A stretch of 64,000 nt of DNA from SHZI01 sp964417725. Its GTDB lineage: Bacteria > Pseudomonadota > Gammaproteobacteria > Steroidobacterales > GCA-2729495. Positions 43,772 through 52,100 of this stretch are shown piece by piece. Numbering within the stretch: position 1 is the stretch's first letter; every line of letters begins with the position of its first letter. The position numbers were made by a program, and so were the translations under genes. The notes beneath the pieces were generated by a model. The model did no database searches. It was not told where the DNA came from and saw only the letters and a program-made list of their open reading frames with translations. Location: positions 85,911 to 149,910 of the forward strand of contig CAYQIV010000003.1 in NCBI GenBank assembly GCA_964417725.1, given 5' to 3'.

Positions 43772-44326
43772 TCAGAAACGCAGGTCGAGGCCGATGTGGA
43801 ACCCGGTGTCGAAACGCGCATCCCGACCTCGCTCGAAATCGGCACGCACGTAGCGCGCGCCGAGATAGGCTTCGGCGTTGCGGGTCACCCGGTAGGCGGC
43901 CCTGACGCTCAGGTCGATGTATTCCTCGGCATCGCTGCCGACCAGGACATCCGGGGCGTAGTAGAGCGCTGCACCGATCACGATGCGGTCGATCTCCGGC
44001 ACGATGACCCGCAGCGTGCCGCCCACGGCCAGTCCGTAGCCCTCCTGGTTGCGTTTCTCGCCGTCGAGGTAGAAGAGCCGCCCGCCGAGCCCGGCCTGGA
44101 TCGACTGCGGCCCGCTCGACGCCTCACCGCCGACCACGAGGCCCGCATGGAGGACATCGCCCGCGTCCTTGTCGTGGAGCCAGCCGGCATCGGCACGCAC
44201 GTCGCGGCGCAGTTCCACTGTGTAGACGCCGCGCACGGCGTCGTCATTGAAGCTGAGGTCCAGTTGCTGGGCCATCAGCGGCTGCCCGCAGATGACCACG
44301 AGGCCCGCAAGCCATGGCATGCGCAT
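43772..44326 (-). CDS. YfaZ-like outer-membrane beta-barrel protein
   Basis: 184 residues from the ATG at 44326: signal peptide (MRMPWLAGLVVICGQPLMA, cut near AQA), then alternating beta strands ending in a C-terminal aromatic (HIGLDLRF), as in outer-membrane barrels. NQEGYGLAVGGTLR, ALYYAPDVLVGSDAEEYIDL and AYLGARYVRADFE resemble the YfaZ family. Function unknown. Stands between lpd and yebC on the minus strand. Confidence 0.78.
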   Translation of the reverse strand: MRMPWLAGLVVICGQPLMAQQLDLSFNDDAVRGVYTVELRRDVRADAGWLHDKDAGDVLHAGLVVGGEASSGPQSIQAGLGGRLFYLDGEKRNQEGYGLAVGGTLRVIVPEIDRIVIGAALYYAPDVLVGSDAEEYIDLSVRAAYRVTRNAEAYLGARYVRADFERGRDARFDTGFHIGLDLRF

Positions 44327-44388
44327 AGTAAAGACTCCGGCACGACGACAACCCGCGCCATCATAACCGAATGCGGCGCGCACCGGGG

Positions 44389-45816
44389 TCAGCGGTTGAT
44401 GGCGTGTATCGCGCGTCGGTCGACCGACAGTGCCGCTTCGTGGAGTGCCTCGCTGAGCGTCGGGTGGCCATGGATCGTGCGTTGGAGGTCCTCGGCGCTG
44501 GCCTCGAACTCCATGGCCAGCACGGCCTCAGCGAGCAGTTCGCCGGCGAGTGGCCCGACGATGTGCACGCCGAGGATGCGGTCGGTACCCTGCGCCGAAA
44601 GCACCTTGACGAGACCTGCCGCCTGCTCCATCGCGCGCGCCCGGCCGCTGGCAGCGAAGTTGAAAACCCCGGCCTTGAAGGCGATGCCAGCCGCCGAAAG
44701 CTGCTCTTCGGTCTGTCCCACCCAGGCGATTTCCGGTGCGGTATAGATGACGTTCGGGATCACCGCATAATTGACCTCGGCATGGCGCCCCGCGATCAGG
44801 TCGGCAACCATCGCGCCCTCCTCGCTGCCCTTGTGGGCGAGCATCGGCCCGCGGACCACATCGCCCACCGCATAAACACCCGCTGCCGTGGTGCGGCACT
44901 GGTCGTCCACCTCGATGAACCCGCGCGCGTCGACATTGACCCCCGCCAGAGGGTCGAGGAGCCCCTCGGTGCAGGGCCGGCGCCCGACGGCGACGACCAG
45001 GCGATCGACTTCGAGGGTGTGCTGGCCCCGCTCATCGCCGTAGGCGACGCGCACCGCCTCCCCCTCGACCTGCGCCGCCTCGACGCGGGCACCGAGGCGG
45101 ATATCGAGACCGAGCCGCTTGAAATGGCGCTGGGCCTCGCGGGCGATCTGGGCATCGGCCAGCGGCAGGAAACCGGGCAGGGCCTCGAGCACGGTGACCT
45201 CGGCACCGAGGCGGCACCACACGCTGCCCAGTTCGAGGCCGATGACCCCCGCACCGATGACACCGAGGCGCCCCGGCACGGCATCGAGATCCAGCGCACC
45301 CCAGGAATCGACGATCCGCACGCCGTCGAAACGCGCCGAGGGCAGCTCGACCGGCTGCGAACCGGTGGCGAGGATGACGTGGTCGGCGGCAAGCAGCACC
45401 GGCTCGGCGCCGGGCGCGGCATAGCGCACCTTGTTGCCGGGCAGGAGGTGGCCGCGGCCATGGAGTGCAGTCACCTGGTTGGCCTGCAGCAGGGACAGGA
45501 TGCCGGCTGAAAGCTGGCGAACGACATCCATCTTGCGCTGCTGCATGACCGCGAGATCGAGCACCGGCGCGCCGATCCGGATGCCATGACGGGCAAATTC
45601 ATGGCTGGCGCGGTGGTAGAGCTCCGAGGACTCGAGCAGCGCCTTGGAAGGGATACAGCCGGCGTTGAGACAGGTGCCACCGAAACCCGGCGTCCCGTCG
45701 CGGTTCAGCCAGGCATCGATGCAGGCCACCCTGAGGCCGTTCTGCGCTGCGCGAATCGCTGCGACATACCCGGCCGGCCCGCCACCGATGACCACCACGT
45801 CATACTGCCCGCTCAT
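44389..45816 (-). CDS. lpdA: Dihydrolipoyl dehydrogenase (E3)
   Basis: Flavoprotein that reoxidises lipoamide of the 2-oxoglutarate dehydrogenase complex. 475 residues. FAD motif VVVIGGGPAGYVAAIRAAQN, redox-active disulfide GGTCLNAGCIPSKALL, NAD motif GVIGAGVIGLELGSVWCRLG, YAVGDVVRGPMLAHKGSEEG and the C-terminal HPTLSEALHEAA catalytic His region. Fourteen bases after sucB, so sucA-sucB-lpd form one operon. Confidence 0.96.
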   Translation of the reverse strand: MSGQYDVVVIGGGPAGYVAAIRAAQNGLRVACIDAWLNRDGTPGFGGTCLNAGCIPSKALLESSELYHRASHEFARHGIRIGAPVLDLAVMQQRKMDVVRQLSAGILSLLQANQVTALHGRGHLLPGNKVRYAAPGAEPVLLAADHVILATGSQPVELPSARFDGVRIVDSWGALDLDAVPGRLGVIGAGVIGLELGSVWCRLGAEVTVLEALPGFLPLADAQIAREAQRHFKRLGLDIRLGARVEAAQVEGEAVRVAYGDERGQHTLEVDRLVVAVGRRPCTEGLLDPLAGVNVDARGFIEVDDQCRTTAAGVYAVGDVVRGPMLAHKGSEEGAMVADLIAGRHAEVNYAVIPNVIYTAPEIAWVGQTEEQLSAAGIAFKAGVFNFAASGRARAMEQAAGLVKVLSAQGTDRILGVHIVGPLAGELLAEAVLAMEFEASAEDLQRTIHGHPTLSEALHEAALSVDRRAIHAINR

Positions 45817-45830
45817 TGATGTGCCTCCAT

Positions 45831-47075
45831 TCAGATCCCCAGCAGCAGCCGCGCCGGGTCCTCGAGCGAATCCTTGACGGCCACCAGGAACTGGACCGCC
45901 TCGCGGCCATCGACAATGCGGTGGTCGTAGGTCAACGCCAGATACATCATCGGTCGGATAACGACCTGGCCATCGATGGCCATCGGCCGCTCCTGGATCT
46001 TGTGCATGCCGAGGATGGCACTCTGCGGCGGGTTGAGGATCGGCGTGGAAAGCAGCGAGCCGAAGACACCGCCGTTGGTGATGGTGAAAGTGCCACCGCT
46101 GAGGTCTTCCATGCCGATCGCACCTTCCCGCGCACGGCGGCCGAAATCGGCGATGGCGCCGTCGATGCCTGCGAAAGACAACTGGTCGGCATCGCGCAGC
46201 ACCGGCACCAGCAAGCCGCGCTCGGTGCTGACGGCAATGCCTATGTCGTGGTAGTCATGGTAGACGATGTCGCCGCCTTCCACCGATGCATTGATGACCG
46301 GGAAGCGGCGTAGCGCCTCGATGGCGGCACGGACGAAGAACCCCATGAAGCCGAGGCGCACGCCGTACTGCTTCTCGAAGCGCTCCCGATGGCGGTTGCG
46401 CAATGCAATCACCGCCGACAGGTCGACTTCATTGAAGGTGGTGAGCATCGCCGCCGCCTGCTGGGCCTCGACCATGCGTTCGGCGATGCGCGCCCGCAGG
46501 CGGGTCATCGGCACCCGGCGCGGCTCGCGGGCGCCTGCCGGCGCGGCCACCGGCCCGGGCGTGGCCGTGGCCGTGGCCGTGGCCGTGGTGCGGGGCGAAC
46601 CGGTCGCTGGCGCCGGGGACAAGGCATCCACTGCCTTCAGCATGTCGGCCTTGAGGACGCGGCCGCCACGTCCGGAACCGCTGACCGTGGCCGGGTCGAT
46701 GCCCTTCTCCGCTGCGATATGGCGTACCGCCGGTCCACCGGGCGCCGGACGGGCCTGCGCCGCAGCGCCCTCCGGCGGTGCTGCCGCCCGGCCCCCCGGG
46801 GGTATGGCGCCTGCGCCCCGGGCGGCGGCATCGGCAGCGCCAGGCTCGAGGATGGCCAGCAGCTCGCCACTGCGCACCGTCGCCCCGCCTTCGACACGGA
46901 TCTCGCGCAGCACGCCGCTGGCCGGCGCCGGCACCTCGAGCACGACCTTGTCGGTCTCGAGATCGGCAAGATTCTCGTCACGCTGCACGCTGTCGCCGGC
47001 GGCCTTGTGCCACGTCACCAGCGTCGCATCGCTGACCGACTCCGGCAGCTGCGGGACCTTGACCTCTATGCTCAT
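45831..47075 (-). CDS. sucB: Dihydrolipoyllysine-residue succinyltransferase (E2 of 2-oxoglutarate dehydrogenase)
   Basis: Core of the 2-oxoglutarate dehydrogenase complex. 414 residues from the ATG at 47075 with GAGGAG upstream. Lipoyl domain with ENLADLETDKVVLEV (lipoyl-lysine), Ala/Pro linker, peripheral subunit-binding domain (AVRHIAAEKGIDPATVSGSG), a second linker with a threonine-alanine repeat, and catalytic domain (FMGFFVRAAIEALRRFPVIN, TFTITNGGVFGSLLSTPILN, ALTYDHRIVDGREAVQFL with the active-site His/Asp). Upstream frame opening over sucA is rejected. Confidence 0.96.
   Translation of the reverse strand: MSIEVKVPQLPESVSDATLVTWHKAAGDSVQRDENLADLETDKVVLEVPAPASGVLREIRVEGGATVRSGELLAILEPGAADAAARGAGAIPPGGRAAAPPEGAAAQARPAPGGPAVRHIAAEKGIDPATVSGSGRGGRVLKADMLKAVDALSPAPATGSPRTTATATATATPGPVAAPAGAREPRRVPMTRLRARIAERMVEAQQAAAMLTTFNEVDLSAVIALRNRHRERFEKQYGVRLGFMGFFVRAAIEALRRFPVINASVEGGDIVYHDYHDIGIAVSTERGLLVPVLRDADQLSFAGIDGAIADFGRRAREGAIGMEDLSGGTFTITNGGVFGSLLSTPILNPPQSAILGMHKIQERPMAIDGQVVIRPMMYLALTYDHRIVDGREAVQFLVAVKDSLEDPARLLLGI
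46561..46588. repeat. Hexanucleotide tandem repeat (GTGGCC)4 inside the sucB linker
   Basis: Four perfect GTGGCC units plus a partial copy. On the coding strand they give a Thr-Ala run in the flexible linker between the subunit-binding and catalytic domains. Copy changes stay in frame and would only alter linker length. Confidence 0.85.
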
Positions 47076-47097
47076 CGAATGCTCCTCTTGCCTGCCG

Positions 47098-49929
47098 TCA
47101 GCGCACGGTGGCGGACAACGCCGCCCGGACCAGCGTCTGCTGTTCTTCCACGTGCATCTGGAATATTCCCGGCGCCGGTGCTGCAGCCGGCGGCCGGCCC
47201 GCGTACCACACCTCGCGGTCCCGGCCGGTGGGATCCTGCAGCCGATGGCGGATCTGGTACCACGCCCCCTGGTTCTGGGGCTCTTCCTGACACCAGACGA
47301 TCTCGGCGGCGCCGGCATAACGGGCCAGCACGGCAGCGTACTCCTCTGCCGGAAACGGATAGAGCTGCTCGATGCGCACCAGCGCCACGTCGGCCTGGCC
47401 GGCGGCACGGCGCGCCTCGAGCAGGTCGTAGTAGACCTTGCCGCTGCAGAAGACCACGCGACGCACGGCCGCGTCGTCGAGCCGGTCGGCCTCCGGAAGG
47501 ATCGGCATGAAGCGCCCCTTAGAAAGCTCAGCCAACGGCGAACTGGACAGGCGATGGCGCAGCAGGCTCTTCGGTGTCATGACGACCAGCGGCTTGCGTA
47601 GATCGCGGCACAGCTGCCGGCGCAGCATGTGGAACATCTGTGCCGGGGTCGACGGCATGCAGACCTGCATGTTGTTGTCGGCACAGAGCTGCAGGAAACG
47701 TTCGAGGCGCGCCGACGAATGCTCGGGCCCCTGCCCTTCCTGGCCGTGGGGCAGGAACAGCGTCAGCCCGCTCAGCCGCCCCCATTTTGCCTCGCCGGAG
47801 CTGATGAACTGGTCGATGACCACCTGGGCACCGTTGCAGAAATCGCCGAACTGCGCTTCCCATATCACCAGGCAGTCCGGGTCCGTGGCCGAAAATCCGT
47901 ACTCGAAGCCGAGCACCGCTTCCTCCGAAAGCAGCGAGTCGGTCACGGTGAAAGCCCCGCGCCGGCCATCGACGTCCTGCAGGGGCGTGAAGCTGTGGCC
48001 AGTGACGTGGTCGTGGAACGTGGCATGGCGATGGAAAAACGTGCCGCGCTGGCTGTCCTGTCCGGTCAGTCGCACGCGGTAGCCCTGGCGGACCAGGCTG
48101 GCATAGGCCATCAGTTCGGCGAAGCCCCAATCCATGGGGATCTCGCCGCCGGCCATGCGTTCGCGGTCGGCAACGATGCGCGCCACCCGCGGGTGCAGGT
48201 TGAAGCCCTGCGGCACGCGACATAGCAGCCGGCCGAGCACCGCAACCTCGGCCGGGTCGATGGCGGTGGGCTGGCGATCGTCCCACGCCGCACGCTGGTA
48301 GCGACCCCAGTCAACGGTGTATTCGTTGCCGATCATGCCGAGTGCCGCCTGCGGCAACGGCTGGCCGGCATCGAGCCGTGCGCGGTATTCCTCGTTCATG
48401 CGCTCGACTTCCGTCGCCTCGACCGCCCCCGTCTCGATCAGGCGGCCGGCATAGAGCTGGCGGGTGGTCGGGTGGCGGCGGATGGCCTGGTACATGAGCG
48501 GCTGGGTCGCAGCCGGCTCATCGGCTTCGTTGTGCCCATGGCGCCGATAGCAGACCATGTCGATGACGATATCCCGGGCAAACGTCTGGCGATACTCGAG
48601 CGCCAGGCGGGTGACAAAGACCACGGCTTCCGGGTCATCGCCGTTGACGTGCAAAACCGGCGCTTCGACCATCTTGGCGATGTCGCTGCAGTAGGGCGTG
48701 GAGCGCGCATCGCGCGGGTTGCTGATGGTGAACCCGACCTGGTTGTTGCAGACGATGTGCACCGTACCACCGGTACAGAAACCGCGCGCCTGCGACAGCT
48801 GGAAGGTCTCGGCGACGACCCCCTGGCAGGCGAAGGCGGCATCGCCGTGGATCAACACGGGAAGAATCTCGCGCCGCTCGCTGTCGCCACGCCGTTCCTG
48901 GCGGGCACGCACCGACCCCTGCACGACCGGGTCGACGATTTCGAGATGCGAGGGATTGAAGGCCAGCACCACGTGGACGTTGCCGGCCGGCGTGCGGATG
49001 TCGGCCGAGAAACCCTTGTGGTACTTGACGTCACCGGAACCCTTGAGGAGCGACGGGTCATACTGCCCCTCGAATTCGCTGAACAGGTCCCGCGGCGCCT
49101 TGCCGAGCACGTTGACCAGGACATTGATGCGCCCGCGGTGCGCCATGCCAATGACGATCTCCTGAACGCCGCTGGCGCCCCCTTTCTGGATCAGGTCGTC
49201 GAGCATGGGGATCAGGCTGTCGCCGCCTTCCAGCGAGAAGCGCTTCTGGCCGACGTAGCGTGTGTGCAGGTAGCGTTCGATGCCCTCCGCCGCCGTCAAC
49301 TGGGCGAGGATGTGGCGGCGCTCCGCGATGGTGAAGCCATCGGCCTCGATGCGCCGTTCGAGGCGCTCGCGCAACCACTGGCGTTCGTGGCCACGCGACA
49401 GGTGGGCGAAATCGGCACCGATGGTGCCGGCGTAGACACGCTTGAGTGTGTCAAGCAGCTCGGCAAGGCGCATGCGCACGTTGAGCCGCCCGGCAAACGC
49501 GCCGACGTGGAAAACGGTGCCCATGTCCTCATCGCCAAGACCGAGGTGGGACAGCTGCAGTACCCGCGGCAGCGGACGTTGCTGCAGGCCGAGCGGATCG
49601 AGGGTGGCGATCTGGTGGCCGCGCAGGCCATAGAGCTGGATCAGGCGCGACACCGCCGCCTGGCGTGCCGCGTCGGAGGTGACCGGCAGCACCGCAGTGT
49701 CTGCCGGGCGCCTGGCAGATGCCCCCGGCGCGAGACCCGCCGGGGGCACCGGTCGCCGGGCCGGCGACGAAGCCGGGGACGCGGCCAGCTGTTCGGCGAA
49801 GAAGGCCTGCCAGGCCGCCGGCACCGCGGACGGGTCGCGCTGCCAGTCCTCGTAGATGGCCTCGACATAGGGGGCATTGGAACCGAACAGCGGCGACGAG
49901 GCGTGGTACTGGCGGAGGGTCTGGGGCAT
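47098..49929 (-). CDS. sucA: 2-oxoglutarate dehydrogenase E1 component
   Basis: Thiamine diphosphate-dependent decarboxylase of the TCA cycle, 943 residues. N-terminal SPLFGSNAPYVEAIYEDWQR (E2-binding region), EGGDSLIPMLDDLI, GMAHRGRINVLVNVLGK, ThDP-binding GDAAFACQGVVAE with CNNQVGFTISNPRDARSTPY, DMVCYRRHGHNEADEPA, and C-terminal ENNMQ-type region CADNNMQVCMPSTPAQMFHM and IVWCQEEPQNQGAWYQIRHR. First gene of sucA-sucB-lpd. Confidence 0.97.
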   Translation of the reverse strand: MPQTLRQYHASSPLFGSNAPYVEAIYEDWQRDPSAVPAAWQAFFAEQLAASPASSPARRPVPPAGLAPGASARRPADTAVLPVTSDAARQAAVSRLIQLYGLRGHQIATLDPLGLQQRPLPRVLQLSHLGLGDEDMGTVFHVGAFAGRLNVRMRLAELLDTLKRVYAGTIGADFAHLSRGHERQWLRERLERRIEADGFTIAERRHILAQLTAAEGIERYLHTRYVGQKRFSLEGGDSLIPMLDDLIQKGGASGVQEIVIGMAHRGRINVLVNVLGKAPRDLFSEFEGQYDPSLLKGSGDVKYHKGFSADIRTPAGNVHVVLAFNPSHLEIVDPVVQGSVRARQERRGDSERREILPVLIHGDAAFACQGVVAETFQLSQARGFCTGGTVHIVCNNQVGFTISNPRDARSTPYCSDIAKMVEAPVLHVNGDDPEAVVFVTRLALEYRQTFARDIVIDMVCYRRHGHNEADEPAATQPLMYQAIRRHPTTRQLYAGRLIETGAVEATEVERMNEEYRARLDAGQPLPQAALGMIGNEYTVDWGRYQRAAWDDRQPTAIDPAEVAVLGRLLCRVPQGFNLHPRVARIVADRERMAGGEIPMDWGFAELMAYASLVRQGYRVRLTGQDSQRGTFFHRHATFHDHVTGHSFTPLQDVDGRRGAFTVTDSLLSEEAVLGFEYGFSATDPDCLVIWEAQFGDFCNGAQVVIDQFISSGEAKWGRLSGLTLFLPHGQEGQGPEHSSARLERFLQLCADNNMQVCMPSTPAQMFHMLRRQLCRDLRKPLVVMTPKSLLRHRLSSSPLAELSKGRFMPILPEADRLDDAAVRRVVFCSGKVYYDLLEARRAAGQADVALVRIEQLYPFPAEEYAAVLARYAGAAEIVWCQEEPQNQGAWYQIRHRLQDPTGRDREVWYAGRPPAAAPAPGIFQMHVEEQQTLVRAALSATVR

Positions 49930-50025
49930 CGCGTTGGCGTTTGGGGCAGGGAACCGGCGGGACGACCATGATAAGCCAGTTCAGCCCCAGCGTCGCGGCG
50001 CCGGGCCGCCCGCCCGATGTGCCGT

Positions 50026-50697
50026 TCAACCGTCGAGCCAGGGCCGCCAGTCGAAGGGCAGGTCGCTGACGTAGCGTGCCAGAAGCCAGACCTCGTAGCC
50101 GATCAGGACCGCGTAGCCGAGACAGAAGAACTGCAGCAGGCGCAGGACCGGGATGAACCCCAGAAAGTGACGCCGGGCGGCCACGCCGAGAAAAATGACG
50201 CTGAAGGCGGTGAGGCCGATCTTGACGGCGAGGAAGCGCTCGACATCGCGGATGATCAGCCAGTTCATCAACACATTGAGTTCCTCCGCCCCGATCGCCA
50301 GCAGGTTCAGCGTGAACAGCGCATCGGCGCAGCACATCAGGAGGATGGCCAACGTCAGGTAGAGGACGCGGGGCTCGTGCCAGTCGAGGAAAATGTGATT
50401 GTCGTCACCGCGCCGCCGGCCGCTGCGCCGCCGCGGCCGGAAACTGCCGTAGATGAAGGACCAGAGGGAGTGACTGCGGCGCTGGGCGGGGCTGCGCCGC
50501 TCGGCCCGTGGAAGCGTGGCCTCGGCGTAGCGCTGCGAGAAGCGCAGCAGCGTCGCCTGCCAGAAAGTCGGCTGGATACCCGCCACCGCATCGCTGTCGT
50601 GGCCCCGCTCCGGACCGGCTGCCTGCCCCACGCCGCACTCCACCCGCACGGCCGGACGGCCGCCATCACCGGCATCGTAGCCGCACGCGGCCACCAA
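50026..50697 (-). CDS. DUF5658-like small membrane protein
   Basis: Up to 223 residues from a TTG at 50697; the true start is uncertain and may be further in. The N-terminal half is polar and basic (SPAQRRSHSLWSFIYGSFRP, RRRSGRRRGDDN), the C-terminal half has three transmembrane helices (VLYLTLAILLMCCADALFTL, LAVKIGLTAFSVIFLGVA, LLQFFCLGYAVLIGYEVWLL) with ALFTLNLLAIGAEELNVLMN between, which is the DUF5658 signature. Function unknown. Confidence 0.7.
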   Translation of the reverse strand: MVAACGYDAGDGGRPAVRVECGVGQAAGPERGHDSDAVAGIQPTFWQATLLRFSQRYAEATLPRAERRSPAQRRSHSLWSFIYGSFRPRRRSGRRRGDDNHIFLDWHEPRVLYLTLAILLMCCADALFTLNLLAIGAEELNVLMNWLIIRDVERFLAVKIGLTAFSVIFLGVAARRHFLGFIPVLRLLQFFCLGYAVLIGYEVWLLARYVSDLPFDWRPWLDG

Positions 50698-50757
50698 CCG
50701 GGTGAACTGGTTCGCAGTCCCGGCCGGCGCCGGGCTCAGGTAGGGATCAGGCGAGGC

Positions 50758-51237
50758 TCAGGCGATCGTCACCGAAAGCATCGCGTCACCTTGCTCGATG
50801 GCGTCGACCACGTCCTGGCCGCGCACCACCTTGCCGAACACCGTGTGCCGGTTGTCGAGGTGTGGCTGGGGACCGTGGGTGATGAAGAACTGGCTGCCAT
50901 TGGTGCCCGGCCCGGCATTGGCCATCGAGATCACGCCGCGCTCGTGGCGCAGCGGGTTGCCCTCGAACTCGTCGTCGAAGCGGTAGCCGGGACCACCGCG
51001 CCCGCTGCCGGTCGGGTCGCCGCCCTGGATCATGAAGTCACTGATGACACGGTGGAAAACCACACCATCGTAGAAACCTTCACGGCTGAGGAAGACGAAG
51101 TTGTTGACCGTCTGCGGTGCGTGCTCGGGGTACAGCTCGAGTTCGATGTCGCCACGCGCCGTCCTGATGACGGCTTGATAGGTGCGGTCGGTCTCGATCT
51201 GCATGGCGGGCGGGCTGGAATACTGCTTGGCTGGCAC
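50758..51237 (-). CDS. Cyclophilin-type peptidyl-prolyl cis-trans isomerase
   Basis: 159 residues from the GTG at 51237 (GGAG upstream); an ATG at 51294 would add 19 poorly conserved residues. The start PAKQYSSPPAMQIETDRTYQ is the usual N-terminus of this cytoplasmic cyclophilin group, then FHRVISDFMIQGGDPTGSGR (catalytic Arg), RGVISMANAGPGTNGSQFF and FGKVVRGQDVVDAIEQGD. Accelerates proline isomerisation in folding. No signal peptide. Confidence 0.92.
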   Translation of the reverse strand: MPAKQYSSPPAMQIETDRTYQAVIRTARGDIELELYPEHAPQTVNNFVFLSREGFYDGVVFHRVISDFMIQGGDPTGSGRGGPGYRFDDEFEGNPLRHERGVISMANAGPGTNGSQFFITHGPQPHLDNRHTVFGKVVRGQDVVDAIEQGDAMLSVTIA

Positions 51238-51299
51238 GGGTGGGCTCCGGTGACCTGTCGGGAGCCGGGAGTTATACCAGAAGCCACCGGCCATTGCCT

Positions 51300-52100
51300 T
51301 CAGGCAGGGTCGCGCCAGCGCGGCGAATCCTCCGGCCGCTCCAGTACCGTGCGGTACTCGTATCGGTCGGGGCGGAACAGGGCCTCGATATAGAGCAGCG
51401 GCGCGTCACCCCGGTCGCGGAACAAGGTGCGCATGAGGATCAGCGGTGCGCCGAAGGGCACCTCGAGCAGTTTCGCCACCCTGGCGTCGGCAGCCGTTGC
51501 CGTGATGGCCTGCTCAGCATGCGCCGGGCGGTACCCAGCCGCTTCGATCAGTGCCGGCAGGGGCTCGCGCAGAAGCCCGTCGTGCCCGGCCAGCGCCGCG
51601 ATGTCCTGACGGAGCCAGCCAGTCATGAGCGTGTATGGCGTGCGGCCGACATGACGCCGACGGACCACCCGCACAAGCGCCGGCGTGCCGAAGCGCACCC
51701 CGATTTCCGGCGGTGCGACGATATGATCAACCGATAGTGTCTGCCCGTGCATCATTTCGGCGGCGTCCGCATCATCGACACCGCGCCGCCCGAGCAGCCC
51801 GCCGATGTTGAATCGATTCTCGAACCCCGGCGCCGTCACCACCGGGAACGTTCCAGCGCCCCGGCACCGCCTGACCAGGCCCTCGCGCACCAGCGCCTCC
51901 AGCGTACGCCGCACGGTAACGCGCGAGACGCCAAACTGTGCAGCCAGCCGGTGTTCGCCCGGCAACGGCCGACCCGGCGGAAATTCACCGGCATGCAGGC
52001 GTTCTCGCAACACCAGATAGATCTGGTGATACAGCGGCGTGACGCCACCCTGCGCACCACCGGGGCGGCGGCGCACGGGACGCGGCTGGTCGTGGCTCAC
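51300..52100 (-). CDS. GntR/HutC-family transcriptional regulator (UTRA domain), coupled to the exosortase gene
   Basis: 266 residues from the GTG at 52100, which overlaps the exosortase stop by four bases (GTGA). N-terminal GntR winged helix (TPLYHQIYLVLRERLHAGEF, LAAQFGVSRVTVRRTLEALV, RRCRGAGTFPV), C-terminal UTRA effector domain (about 100-260; RRHVGRTPYTLMTGWLRQDI, GAPLILMRTLFRDRGDAPLL). HutC-type regulators usually sense small metabolites. Last gene of luxR-xrtA-gntR, a place where no such regulator is standard; the targets are unknown. Confidence 0.88.
   Translation of the reverse strand: MSHDQPRPVRRRPGGAQGGVTPLYHQIYLVLRERLHAGEFPPGRPLPGEHRLAAQFGVSRVTVRRTLEALVREGLVRRCRGAGTFPVVTAPGFENRFNIGGLLGRRGVDDADAAEMMHGQTLSVDHIVAPPEIGVRFGTPALVRVVRRRHVGRTPYTLMTGWLRQDIAALAGHDGLLREPLPALIEAAGYRPAHAEQAITATAADARVAKLLEVPFGAPLILMRTLFRDRGDAPLLYIEALFRPDRYEYRTVLERPEDSPRWRDPA

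Noticed and set aside
48472..49971. Open frame of 499 codons on the plus strand over sucA
   Set aside because: Antisense shadow of the highly conserved 2-oxoglutarate dehydrogenase E1 gene; no recognisable protein features.
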